A stretch of DNA of 20,135 bases. It comes from Bacteroidales bacterium (GTDB taxonomy: Bacteria > Bacteroidota > Bacteroidia > Bacteroidales > JAADJA01). Position numbers and translations under genes: made by a program. Below, piece by piece: positions 6,973 to 15,297 of this stretch. Each line of letters opens with the position of its first letter. The stretch's first letter is position 1. Location of the stretch: assembly GCA_029934735.1 (NCBI GenBank), contig JAOZLR010000015.1, forward strand, positions 1-20,135. The letters run 5' to 3'. Below the pieces are notes generated by a model. That model was not told the DNA's origin. It searched no databases and saw only the letters and a program-made list of their open reading frames with translations.

Positions 6973-9900
6973 TTATTCGGAATAATCCATCTTAGACATA
7001 CGTTCATAGGATTTGTATCTCCATTTTGCATTATCCTCAGCAGACTTAAATAACTCAGCAGCTTCTTTGGGAAATGCTTTCATCAGAGATGTAAACCTTA
7101 CTTCACGTTCCAGAAAATCCTGAAATGTTGACCAATCCGGCTCTTTAGAATCAAGGATAAATGGATTCTTACCCTCTTCTTCAAGTTGCGGATTGTAACG
7201 ATATAATGTCCAGAAGCCTGATTCAACTGCAAGTTTTTCTTCCTCTTCTGCTTTGTTCATCCCAAACCTTAAGCCATGTGCAATACAAGGCGAATAAGCA
7301 ATTATGAGAGATGGTCCCGGATAAGCTTCCGCTTCACGAATTGCTTTTAATGTCTGTGATTGGCTTGCACCCATTGAAATATGAGCAACATAAACATATC
7401 CATAAGTTGTTGCCATTATTCCCAGCTCTTTTTTTCTTATTTTCTTACCCGAAGCAGCAAATTTGGCAACTGCTCCGATTGGAGTTGCCTTTGATGCCTG
7501 TCCTCCTGTGTTGGAATAAACCTCTGTATCAAGAACTAAGATATTGATATCGGCACCCGATGCCATTACATGATCAAGTCCGCCATAACCAATATCATAA
7601 GCCCATCCGTCTCCACCAATTGTCCAGATTGACTTCTTGATCAGATATTGCTTCAGTTTAAGAATCTCTTTGGCAACCGGAGCTTTCTCTTTTTCAAGGA
7701 CAGGAATCAATTTGTTTGTAGCATCGATTGACTTGTCAGCATTGTGCATGCCTTCAATCCATTCGTTGAACAGTACTTTGGTTTTATCGGAGACATCAGT
7801 TGCCGACTTCATCATATTTGCAATTGTCTTCCTGAAGTTATCGATAGCAGCAGCCATTCCGAAACCATACTCTGCATTGTCTTCAAACAGTGAGTTTGCC
7901 CAGGCTGGACCCTGTCCGCTCTCTTTATGAGTACAATATGGTGTTGCAGGAGCCGACCCGCCATAAATTGATGAACAACCTGTTGCATTTGCTATCAGCA
8001 TTCTCTCACCAAACAGTTGAGTTACTAGTTTAATATATGGTGTCTCACCACATCCGGCACAGGCACCTGAAAACTCAAACAACGGTTGAGCAAACTGGCT
8101 GTTTTTAACCGACTTATCTTTAGGAACGATATCATCTTTGTAAGTAACCTTGTCGTTCATATAGTTCCAGCGATCAGCTTCGTCCAACTGAGTGTCGAGT
8201 GGTTTCATAACCAGTGATTTTTCTTTTGAAGGACAAACATCGGCACAAACACCGCAACCGGTACAATCGAGAACACTAACCTGGATTCTGAATTTCAAAC
8301 CATTAAACATTTTCACAGGTTTAGCGTCAAGCAATACTGTTCCTTCCGGCACGTTTGCGGCTTCTTTTTCATCAAGTAGGAATGGACGAATAGCAGCGTG
8401 AGGGCAAACATAAGAACACTGGTTACACTGAATACAATTCTCAGCAATAAATTCAGGCACATCCACAGCAATTCCCCTCTTCTCATAAGCAGTAGTACCC
8501 TGAGGGAATGTTCCATCTTCCCTTCCTTTGAAAGCTGAAACAGGAAGGTCGTCACCTTTCAGTTTATTGATAGGCTCAAACACATTCTTGATAAAGTCGG
8601 GTAAATCCCTGTTATCTTTCTTCTCTACCACTTTAATTTTTGCCCACTCTTCAGGTATCTCAACCTTAATAACCTCACCACCTTTGTCAACGGCAGCATA
8701 GTTAAGATTAACGATCATCTCACCCTTTTTGCCATAAGTTTTGTTGATAGCTGTTTTCATCTCCTCAACTGCAAGATCGTAGGGAATTACTTCCGAAACC
8801 TTAAAGAAAGCAGATTGCATAATAGTATTAGTTCTGTTTCCAAGACCTATCTCCTTCGCAATTTGCGTCGCATTAATAATATAAAATGAGATATCATTTT
8901 CGGCAAGATATTTCTTCATATGATCGGGCAGCCGTTTTTTGGTTTCTTCCTCGTTCCAGATACTGTTAAGCAGGAAGGTTCCACCTTTCTTTAATCCTTT
9001 CAGCATGTCATACTTTTCAAGATATGAAGAAACGTGACAAGCAACAAAATCGGGTGTACTTACCAGGTAAGTAGAATTTATAGGCACATCACCAAATCTA
9101 AGGTGCGATATGGTTATACCCCCTGATTTTTTTGAGTCATAAGCAAAATAGGCCTGGGCATACTTATCAGTCGAATTGCCAATAATTTTAATAGAATTTT
9201 TATTTGCCCCAACAGTACCGTCAGCACCCAATCCGAAGAATTTTGCCTCATAAGTTCCTTTTGGAACAACACTTATCGGTGGTAACAACGGTAATGATGA
9301 ATTCTTAACATCATCAACAATACTAATTGTGAATCTGTTTTTAGGGTTTTCAAGTTTAAGATTATCATATACCGATAATATATGTGCTGGTGTTGTATCT
9401 TTTGAACTCAGGCCATATCTTCCACCAATAATAACGGGGGCGTTTTCCTTTTCAAAGAAAATGTCGCGAATATCAAGATAAAGTGGTTCGCCTGTTGCTC
9501 CAATTTCTTTAGTCCGGTCAAGAACAGAAATCTTCTTAACGCTTTTCGGAAGAGCTCTCATAAAATACTTTTCCGAAAATGGCCTGTAAAGATGAACTGA
9601 GATTAAACCGACCTTTTCCCCTTTTTCCATCAGATAATCGATAACCTCTTTAATTGTATTTGTAACAGAACCCATTGCCACAATAATATTTTCTGCATCT
9701 TCGACACCATAATAATCAAACGGGTGATATTCACGTCCTGTGATTTTTTCAATTTCACGCATATACTCCTCAACAACATCAGGGATAGGATCATAAAATC
9801 TGTCGGCAGCTTCTCTGCTCTGGAAATAGATATCCGGGTTCTGTGCAGTACCACGGGTTACAGGATGTTCTGGGTTTAATGCATTATCTCTAAACTTTTG

Positions 9901-10506
9901 TAATGCTTCCCTGTCAAGAAGAGGAGCAAGGTCTTCCATCTGCATCTCTTCAACTTTCTGAATTTCGTGCGATGTACGGAAACCGTCAAAGAAGTGGACA
10001 AAGGGGATTCTTGTTTTTAATGCTGCCAGATGGGCTATGCCTGCAAGGTCCATAATCTCCTGAGCACTAGATGTAGCAAGCATTGCAAATCCGGACTGTC
10101 TGACCGACATAACATCGCTATGGTCACCAAAAATAGAAAGTGCCTGAGCAGCAAGGCTTCTTGCACTTACATGAAAAACAGCTGGTAATAGCTCACCAGA
10201 CATTTTATACATATTAGGAATCATCAGTAATAATCCCTGAGAAGCAGTATATGTACTTGTCAATGCACCTGCCTGTAGCGAACCATGAACTGCACCGGAA
10301 GCGCCTGCTTCTGATTGCATCTCCTTCACTTCAACAACCTCTCCGAATATATTTTTTCGGCCATAAGCAGCCCATTGGTCAACATATTCCGCCATATCTG
10401 ATGAAGGAGTAATCGGGTAAATACAAGCAACCTCACTAAACATATATGCAATGTGTGAAGCAGCGTAATTCCCTTCACATGTGATAAATTTTTTCTTTTT
10501 TGTCAT
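6973..10506 (-). CDS. nifJ: Pyruvate:ferredoxin (flavodoxin) oxidoreductase, single chain
   Basis: Decarboxylates pyruvate to acetyl-CoA and CO2 and passes two electrons to ferredoxin or flavodoxin. At 1177 residues it has the usual length of the one-chain enzyme. In order: the thiamine-pyrimidine domain (ACIYPITPSSDMAEYVDQW near 27-45), the transketolase-C-like and EKR domains, two 4Fe-4S motifs (Cys 691, 694, 697, 701 and Cys 748, 751, 754, 758), then the TPP domain. The TPP domain holds the proximal-cluster cysteines in GACAGCGE and the GDGWAYDIG...TEVYSNTGGQ motif near 963-1002. All expected cysteines are present, so it looks functional. It is transcribed away from the dihydroorotate-dehydrogenase-like gene. 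A near-consensus -7 box (TAAATTCG, complement of 10575-10582) lies about 69 nt upstream. It points to fermentative or anaerobic pyruvate oxidation. Confidence 0.97.
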   Translation of the reverse strand: MTKKKKFITCEGNYAASHIAYMFSEVACIYPITPSSDMAEYVDQWAAYGRKNIFGEVVEVKEMQSEAGASGAVHGSLQAGALTSTYTASQGLLLMIPNMYKMSGELLPAVFHVSARSLAAQALSIFGDHSDVMSVRQSGFAMLATSSAQEIMDLAGIAHLAALKTRIPFVHFFDGFRTSHEIQKVEEMQMEDLAPLLDREALQKFRDNALNPEHPVTRGTAQNPDIYFQSREAADRFYDPIPDVVEEYMREIEKITGREYHPFDYYGVEDAENIIVAMGSVTNTIKEVIDYLMEKGEKVGLISVHLYRPFSEKYFMRALPKSVKKISVLDRTKEIGATGEPLYLDIRDIFFEKENAPVIIGGRYGLSSKDTTPAHILSVYDNLKLENPKNRFTISIVDDVKNSSLPLLPPISVVPKGTYEAKFFGLGADGTVGANKNSIKIIGNSTDKYAQAYFAYDSKKSGGITISHLRFGDVPINSTYLVSTPDFVACHVSSYLEKYDMLKGLKKGGTFLLNSIWNEEETKKRLPDHMKKYLAENDISFYIINATQIAKEIGLGNRTNTIMQSAFFKVSEVIPYDLAVEEMKTAINKTYGKKGEMIVNLNYAAVDKGGEVIKVEIPEEWAKIKVVEKKDNRDLPDFIKNVFEPINKLKGDDLPVSAFKGREDGTFPQGTTAYEKRGIAVDVPEFIAENCIQCNQCSYVCPHAAIRPFLLDEKEAANVPEGTVLLDAKPVKMFNGLKFRIQVSVLDCTGCGVCADVCPSKEKSLVMKPLDTQLDEADRWNYMNDKVTYKDDIVPKDKSVKNSQFAQPLFEFSGACAGCGETPYIKLVTQLFGERMLIANATGCSSIYGGSAPATPYCTHKESGQGPAWANSLFEDNAEYGFGMAAAIDNFRKTIANMMKSATDVSDKTKVLFNEWIEGMHNADKSIDATNKLIPVLEKEKAPVAKEILKLKQYLIKKSIWTIGGDGWAYDIGYGGLDHVMASGADINILVLDTEVYSNTGGQASKATPIGAVAKFAASGKKIRKKELGIMATTYGYVYVAHISMGASQSQTLKAIREAEAYPGPSLIIAYSPCIAHGLRFGMNKAEEEEKLAVESGFWTLYRYNPQLEEEGKNPFILDSKEPDWSTFQDFLEREVRFTSLMKAFPKEAAELFKSAEDNAKWRYKSYERMSKMDYSE

Positions 10507-10770
10507 TTTTTATAATTATTTAAAGTCGTAAATTCCAACTAATTAATATATATCAACCTTTTTTTATTTGGCGGCGAATTTACTAATTATTACATTAAAT
10601 GAAACTATTCTGACATTATTTAGATTTGATTTAGATAATAATATAAATAAGGAAATATTAAATTTTTTCTAAAAAAAGTTTATACATTTGCTTTTTGCAA
10701 TCGGGTATAATTACCTGATTTTCGTGAATCGCTATATTTAAGACATTTAACATTTTATATTTATAAAATT
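10507..10770. other. 264-bp AT-rich divergent intergenic region
   Basis: Holds the control regions of the two divergent genes. I find one exact -7 box for the rightward gene (10683-10690) and one near-match for nifJ (10575-10582). The rest is AT-rich with no clear operator, RNA gene or reading frame. Confidence 0.6.
10683..10690 (+). promoter_or_regulatory. Bacteroidota -7 promoter box for the dihydroorotate-dehydrogenase-like gene
   Basis: TACATTTG matches TAnnTTTG exactly. It predicts a start at about 10697 and a leader of about 74 nt, the longest of the boxed genes here. No -33 TTG at normal spacing is seen; the upstream DNA is an A/T tract. Confidence 0.5.
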
Positions 10771-11784
10771 ATGACTAATCTTGTAACAAAGTACATGGGT
10801 ATTGAGCTTAAGAATCCGGTAATTGTCGGAGCATGCAACCTTGTGATTAATGTTGACAATTTAAAAAGGATGGAGGATGCCGGTGCAGCAGGTATCGTTT
10901 ATAAATCTCTTTTTGAAGAGCAAATACAACTTGAGAACTTGCAAATGTTTGAGGAGATGCAGGCATTCGGGAACTCTAATGTAGAATCTGGAGGACTCTT
11001 CCCTGATATTGAACATGCAGGGCCTGAGGAGTATTTGATGAAGCTTAGAGAAGCAAAAGAAGCTGTTGATATTCCAGTTTTCGGAAGCCTGAATGCAGTA
11101 AATTTCGAATCATGGATTGAATACAGCAAAAAAATTGAACAAACCGGTGTTGATGGGCTTGAAATAAATCTATATTCTGTACCTACCGATGTTGAGATAA
11201 TGGGAAAAGCAATCACTAATGAAAAAATAGATATCTTACAAGCAGTAAAAAATACTGTAAAGATTCCTGTTGCTGTTAAGCTTAGTGCTTATTATACAAA
11301 CCCATTGTATATAATAAAAGAAATGGACAAGCTGGGTGCAGATGGATTTGTTCTGTTTAATAAGCTTTTTCAACCGGAAATTGATATCGATAATGAGGAG
11401 ATGAGGTTCCCATATAATCTTAGCAATCATGACGAAAGCCGACTACCCTTAAGGTTTGCCGGATTGCTTCACGGCAATATCAATGCAAGTATTTGCAGTA
11501 GTCGGGGTATTTTTACTGGCGAGGATGTTATTTCAATGATACTTGCCGGTGCCGATGCAGTACAAGTGGTAAGTACATTGTATAAAAATGGCATAGAACA
11601 AATTGAATCGATTCTGACAGATATTGCACGATGGATGGATTCGAAAGATTACAAAACTCTGGGTGATTTCAGAGGGAAGATGTCACGCCAGAATATCTCC
11701 GATCCTTTTGCATATCGTAGGGCGCAATATGTTGATATTCTGATGAAATCGGATGAGATATTTAAATTATTTCCCGTAAAATAA
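10771..11784 (+). CDS. Dihydroorotate dehydrogenase-like FMN protein
   Basis: A 337-residue TIM-barrel flavoprotein of the dihydroorotate dehydrogenase-like group, distinct from true PyrD. It opens with TKYMGIELKNPVIVGA, has FGSLNA at 104-109, the barrel strand DGLEINLYSVPTD at 128-140, VAVKLS near the expected FMN-contacting Lys, and a late phosphate-binding region (SSRGIFTGEDVISMILAGADAVQVVS). In PyrD the loop after the NL strand carries the catalytic base (NLSCPN in class 1A). Here it reads NLYSVPTD, so normal orotate chemistry is doubtful. Such genes are often found beside nifJ in Bacteroidota, as I recall. The divergent arrangement supports a redox role tied to pyruvate oxidation, but the substrate is unknown. 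Confidence 0.85.
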   Translation: MTNLVTKYMGIELKNPVIVGACNLVINVDNLKRMEDAGAAGIVYKSLFEEQIQLENLQMFEEMQAFGNSNVESGGLFPDIEHAGPEEYLMKLREAKEAVDIPVFGSLNAVNFESWIEYSKKIEQTGVDGLEINLYSVPTDVEIMGKAITNEKIDILQAVKNTVKIPVAVKLSAYYTNPLYIIKEMDKLGADGFVLFNKLFQPEIDIDNEEMRFPYNLSNHDESRLPLRFAGLLHGNINASICSSRGIFTGEDVISMILAGADAVQVVSTLYKNGIEQIESILTDIARWMDSKDYKTLGDFRGKMSRQNISDPFAYRRAQYVDILMKSDEIFKLFPVK

Positions 11785-11869
11785 CCTGAATAAAATCTGC
11801 AATTCCATTTTTTTACAGATAGGGGGTTGTGGATTTTTATGCATATTTTTTCATTAAGCAGAGTATCTG

Positions 11870-12211
11870 CTACACATAACTCATAGCAAATCCTCCCTCC
11901 TGGTAATTATCAGGATTGGAAATTACTGTAATGTCAGTAATTGAGTTTCCGAGCTCTTTTGGTAATATTTTTCTGACCTCTCCCTGATAGATAATAATAG
12001 AATTTGTTGGAATAATATCTTTAGCAGAGAATGAACGATAAATTTGAAGCATCGATTTTCCTGTATTTGTAATTAATATTGTTTTATGGTGAAATTGGTT
12101 TTTAGGTAATTCCAAGCGGTTACCTGGCCCGATTATTCCTGAATAAGCGGAGTTATTAAACTTTAAGATTATGCTTACTGCCGGTTCGGATGATACATTG
12201 AAGATTGCCAT
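11870..12211 (-). CDS. Small hypothetical protein, beta-rich
   Basis: A 113-codon frame that I do not recognise. Composition is that of a soluble beta-rich protein: alternating hydrophobic stretches such as AVSIILKFNNSAYSGIIGPG, KTILITNTGKSMLQIYRSF and NSIIIYQGEVRKILPKELG. There is no signal peptide or membrane segment, and the single charged-polar tail ends GGFAMSYV. An exact -7 box (TATTTTTG, complement of 12259-12266) about 47 nt upstream supports a real transcript. It faces the end of the dihydroorotate-dehydrogenase-like gene. It could be a small structural or regulatory protein; no function is claimed. Confidence 0.55.
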   Translation of the reverse strand: MAIFNVSSEPAVSIILKFNNSAYSGIIGPGNRLELPKNQFHHKTILITNTGKSMLQIYRSFSAKDIIPTNSIIIYQGEVRKILPKELGNSITDITVISNPDNYQEGGFAMSYV

Positions 12212-12477
12212 AGTTCATTGGTTTATAACAAGGTTTATTCTTCCTTTTTAATCTGAGCCAAAAATATAACAAAAGATTCCAATAAAAAAGAAAAATTCGA
12301 CTTATTGTACGAACCCCCCCTATTTTAAGGATGAACATACCAATATCCAGTACGAAGGCTATTTTTAGTTTTAAAAAAAATGAATAAAATGGTACTTTTA
12401 AAGGCCTGAAATGAGTAAAAAACAATCAATTTCTACTTAATATTCTATTTTTATTGATCTAAGTTCTCAATTTTCAT
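12212..12477. other. 266-bp gap between two leftward small genes
   Basis: AT-rich DNA with a C7 run at 12314-12320 and the -7 box of the downstream 113-residue gene. An 89-codon frame crossing it is hydrophobic and atypical, and it overlaps the start of the small gene; I treat it as non-coding. No hairpin with a T-tract was seen. Confidence 0.5.
12259..12266 (-). promoter_or_regulatory. Bacteroidota -7 promoter box for the 113-residue gene
   Basis: On the minus strand the site reads TATTTTTG, an exact TAnnTTTG. The predicted transcript starts near 12252, giving a leader of about 40 nt. No -33 box was recognised. Confidence 0.45.
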
Positions 12478-12876
12478 CTAAAAATGAATCTTATGATAAT
12501 CAAATGTCTGTCCATCAGTGAATGCTTTGATCTTTTTGGCAATGCGTATAAATATTTGCAGATTCTGAATGGCGAACCACCTAATGGCATTCTCATCGCC
12601 CTGTGCGGCAAGTGTTAGTTTTGCCAGCAAATCAAATTTATATTTGACTAGCCAGTCAAAAGCCTTCTTATCTCTCACAATAGCCATATCGAAAGCAGCA
12701 TATTGCGGAAAGCCGTTTTTCATTAGCCAACGGTTAGCTTCTTCGCTGCCACGAATTGCTTTTGAAAGTGCTGCAAGCTCAGAATATCCATTTTTGAGAA
12801 GCCAGTCAAAAATCTTCTCATTGCCGTCTATGGCTTCTCCAAAAGCAACTAATATTTTAGCCGGATAACGTGTCAT
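12478..12876 (-). CDS. 25-residue helical repeat protein of unknown function
   Basis: The 132-residue product is built from a strict 25-residue repeat. Trp occurs at 25, 50, 75 and 100, each in a context like FDWLLKNG, NRWLMKNG, FDWLVKYK or IRWFAIQN, preceded by an acidic turn (GNEK, GSEEAN, RDKKA, GDENA) and an Ala-rich helix (ILVAFGEAI, LAALSKAI, YAAFDMAI, LAKLTLAA). This predicts a small alpha-solenoid, probably for protein binding. It has no signal peptide or membrane segment. I recall similar proteins in Bacteroidales but no named family. It is transcribed divergently from the polyprenyl synthase, with an exact -7 box (complement of 12890-12897) 13 nt before the ATG. Confidence 0.8.
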   Translation of the reverse strand: MTRYPAKILVAFGEAIDGNEKIFDWLLKNGYSELAALSKAIRGSEEANRWLMKNGFPQYAAFDMAIVRDKKAFDWLVKYKFDLLAKLTLAAQGDENAIRWFAIQNLQIFIRIAKKIKAFTDGQTFDYHKIHF

Positions 12877-12889
12877 CTAATTTTTTTTT

Positions 12890-12897
12890 CAAAGATA
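12890..12897 (-). promoter_or_regulatory. Bacteroidota -7 promoter box for the repeat-protein gene
   Basis: Reads TATCTTTG on the minus strand, an exact TAnnTTTG ending 13 nt before the start at 12876, so the leader would be about 7 nt. It lies 13 nt from the opposing box at 12911-12918. Confidence 0.55.
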
Positions 12898-12910
12898 CAA
12901 AGTTTTACTT

Positions 12911-12918
12911 TAATTTTG
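12911..12918 (+). promoter_or_regulatory. Bacteroidota -7 promoter box that decides the polyprenyl synthase start
   Basis: TAATTTTG matches TAnnTTTG exactly. Its final TTG is the same TTG that would open the longest synthase reading frame at 12916. The transcript should start near 12925, so translation must begin at ATG 12934. A weak TTTC lies 20 nt upstream (12887-12890). Confidence 0.6.
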
Positions 12919-12933
12919 AAGGCGCAAATTACT

Positions 12934-13908
12934 ATGGTAACACTCAAAGAAATACAACGCCCCATACAGCATCATCTGACTGAATTTGAGAAGAAATTCA
13001 GGTTATCAATGAAAAGCACTGTCCCGCTTCTTGATATAATAACACGATATATAATAAAACGTAAAGGAAAGCAGATGCGTCCGATGTTTGTCTTTCTGTC
13101 TGCCGATATTTGTGGTGAGGTAAATGAATCGACATATACTGCTGCCTCTTTGATTGAATTGTTGCATACTGCTACTCTTGTTCACGATGATGTTGTTGAC
13201 GACTCTAATATCAGAAGGGGGTTCTTTTCGATAAATGCACTTTGGAAAAACAAAGTTGCAGTGCTCATTGGTGACTATTTGTTATCGCGTGGGCTGCTAC
13301 TTTCGCTTGACAATAATGAATTTGAACTATTGAAAATTGTTTCGGAGGCAACAAGGGAGATGAGCGAAGGAGAATTGCTTCAAATTGAAAAAGCCCGCAA
13401 GCTGGATATCGAGGAAGATATCTATTTTGAGATAATCAGAAAAAAGACGGCTTCCCTGATTGCATCTTGCTGTGCGGCTGGGGCTTCATCTGCAAAAGCA
13501 GACAAGGAGACAATTGATAAGATGAAGCAATTTGGCATATACACGGGAATTGCATTTCAGATAAAGGATGATCTTTTTGATTATGAGAAGTCAAACAAAA
13601 CCGGAAAGCCTAATGGTATAGATATTAAAGAACAAAAGATGACCCTTCCACTTATCTACCTCCTAAACAGCAGTGGTTATAGTGAGAAAAGGAAGGCTAT
13701 TAATATTGTAAAAAATCATAATAACAATCCCGAAAAGGTTGCTTCTGTCATTGAGCGCGTTGTTAAGAGTGGAGGCATTGAATATGCAAAAGGTAAAATG
13801 ACGGAGTATCATGACAAGGCTCTGTCCATCCTGAGAGAATTCCCCGAATCAGAAGCACGTACTGCCCTGGAAAACCTTGTTAATTACACTATCGAAAGGC
13901 AGAAGTAG
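12934..13908 (+). CDS. Long-chain polyprenyl diphosphate synthase
   Basis: Builds an all-trans polyprenyl diphosphate by adding isopentenyl units; the chain likely serves menaquinone. Numbered from ATG 12934 (324 residues), it has GKQMRP at 45-50 for isopentenyl diphosphate binding, the first Asp-rich motif DDVVDD at 85-90, KTASLIASCC at about 170-179, the second Asp-rich motif DDLFD at 211-215, and GKPNGIDIKEQKMTLPLIYLL after it. Both Asp-rich motifs are intact. Chain length cannot be fixed from sequence alone, but the overall pattern is that of octaprenyl/heptaprenyl-type enzymes. An upstream TTG at 12916 extends the frame by six codons, but it lies in the promoter box and is rejected. Confidence 0.92.
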   Translation: MVTLKEIQRPIQHHLTEFEKKFRLSMKSTVPLLDIITRYIIKRKGKQMRPMFVFLSADICGEVNESTYTAASLIELLHTATLVHDDVVDDSNIRRGFFSINALWKNKVAVLIGDYLLSRGLLLSLDNNEFELLKIVSEATREMSEGELLQIEKARKLDIEEDIYFEIIRKKTASLIASCCAAGASSAKADKETIDKMKQFGIYTGIAFQIKDDLFDYEKSNKTGKPNGIDIKEQKMTLPLIYLLNSSGYSEKRKAINIVKNHNNNPEKVASVIERVVKSGGIEYAKGKMTEYHDKALSILREFPESEARTALENLVNYTIERQK

Positions 13909-14037
13909 AAAATATTTGGCAGTTAGCAACAGGAAGCTGAGGCTGTTCTGGATTTTATGTTTGCAAAAGGGATAGATAGTCCGGAACTCAAAATTATTCC
14001 ACTATATCTGGAGTTTACAATTCTAAAGAGCTTCAAA

Positions 14038-15297
14038 TTACAATAATTCCAGTCTTTCGGAATCCTGTTTTATGAAAATAAATAATAGTATAGTGAAACC
14101 CAATAATGAAGAGCCACCATAAGAAATATAAGGAAGAGGAATACCAATTACAGGGAATAATCCAATAGTCATTCCCAGGTTAATAGTAAAATGGAAGAAG
14201 AGTACGGATGCAACCCCATACCCGTATATTCTGCTAAATTTCGAGCGCTGTCGCTCGGCAAGGAAAATCAATCGTATAAGCAATGCCAAAAATAATACTA
14301 TCAGTATAAAAGAGCCTACAAATCCCCATTCTTCCCCGATGGTGCAGAAAATAAAATCGGTACTTTGTTCCGGAACAAAATCGAACTTAGTTTGAGTTCC
14401 TTTCAGAAAGCCTTTTCCCGAAAACCCACCCGATCCGATTGCAATCTTCGATTGGTGTACGTTGTATCCTGCGCCTCTGATATCAGTTTCAATACCAAGC
14501 AGCACATTTATCCTCTTTTTTTGATGTTGTTCCAGAACATTTTCAAAAACATAATCAACACTCAAAACATACATCGAAGTAAGGATAAAAGCACCAATCA
14601 AAAGGAATACTCTTTTTTTTATTGTTTTATTTAAAAAATAAACAAGAATAAAAATAGCAGCAATGGTTCCAATAACAATAAATTTATTTATAAGTAGCGT
14701 GATCACAAACAGAATGGCAACTATCACCCCAAGTACAAGCAGATTGCCGGAAAGACCTTCTCTGTATAAAACCAATATAAAAGATGTATAAACAAGTGCA
14801 GAGCCTGTATCATGTTGCAAAAGGATAAGCAAAGCCGGGAACATAATAATAAATGCCGTCACAATTTTGGTCTTAAACCTTGAGAAATCCTTGTCAATAC
14901 CGCTTAAATATTTTGCAAGTGCCAGGGCTGTGGCAAATTTTGCAAGCTCAGCTGGTTGTAATGAAAAACTGCCAATCTGAAACCAAGATTTTGAACCTGC
15001 AATCTCTTTTCCAAACAGCAAAACCCCTATCAGGAGCATTATTGTGAGAAAGTAAAACAGATAGGAAAAGGTTGAAAAGAACTTTGCATCAATCATCAAT
15101 ATTACCATAGCGAGTACAATGGAAGTGCCGATCCACATCAACTGCTTACCATGATTCTGTGTCATATCAAAAATGCTGCTGTGCTCCTCATTGTAAACCG
15201 CTGCATAAATGCTCACCCAACCTACAAGCACTATAATCAGATACAGAATAACTGTTATCCAGTCAATATTTTGCAATATGTGTTTTTGCCCTCTCAA
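14038..15297 (-). CDS. rodA: Rod-shape peptidoglycan glycosyltransferase RodA
   Basis: A SEDS-family lipid II polymerase of the elongation machinery in the inner membrane, working with its class B PBP partner. The 419 residues hold about ten hydrophobic helices. Conserved elements are SKSWFQIGSFSLQPAELAK at 102-120, the extracellular PEQSTDFIFCTIGEEWG at 309-325 with the essential Asp at 314, and the FtsW/RodA signature PVIGIPLPYISYGGSS at 382-397. It is the second gene of a pair: its ATG overlaps the stop of mrdA by 4 nt (ATGA), which indicates translational coupling. FtsW is the close alternative, but the mrdA pairing makes RodA the better call. Confidence 0.93.
   Translation of the reverse strand: MRGQKHILQNIDWITVILYLIIVLVGWVSIYAAVYNEEHSSIFDMTQNHGKQLMWIGTSIVLAMVILMIDAKFFSTFSYLFYFLTIMLLIGVLLFGKEIAGSKSWFQIGSFSLQPAELAKFATALALAKYLSGIDKDFSRFKTKIVTAFIIMFPALLILLQHDTGSALVYTSFILVLYREGLSGNLLVLGVIVAILFVITLLINKFIVIGTIAAIFILVYFLNKTIKKRVFLLIGAFILTSMYVLSVDYVFENVLEQHQKKRINVLLGIETDIRGAGYNVHQSKIAIGSGGFSGKGFLKGTQTKFDFVPEQSTDFIFCTIGEEWGFVGSFILIVLFLALLIRLIFLAERQRSKFSRIYGYGVASVLFFHFTINLGMTIGLFPVIGIPLPYISYGGSSLLGFTILLFIFIKQDSERLELL

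Noticed and set aside
8313..8555. An 80-codon minus-strand frame within nifJ
   Set aside because: It is an out-of-frame shadow of the ferredoxin domain of nifJ.
10575..10582. Possible nifJ -7 box (TAAATTCG on the minus strand)
   Set aside because: It is one mismatch from consensus and has no -33 element at any normal spacing, so it is mentioned with nifJ but not called as a separate promoter.
11857..11871. Palindrome AGCAGA-gta-TCTGCT at the end of the 113-residue gene
   Set aside because: The 6-bp stem with a 3-nt loop has no T-tract on either strand, so a terminator is not supported; it may be chance.
12156..12425. An 89-codon leftward frame over the gap upstream of the 113-residue gene
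   Set aside because: It has implausible hydrophobic and basic composition, crosses a C7 run, and overlaps both the -7 box and the start of the better-supported gene.
13957..14046. A 29-codon plus-strand frame (MFAKGIDSPELKIIPLYLEF...) between the polyprenyl synthase and rodA
   Set aside because: It looks mildly coding and is open upstream to a stop near 13936, but it is very short, has no -7 box, and overlaps the 3' end of rodA. A gene remnant is possible but cannot be supported.
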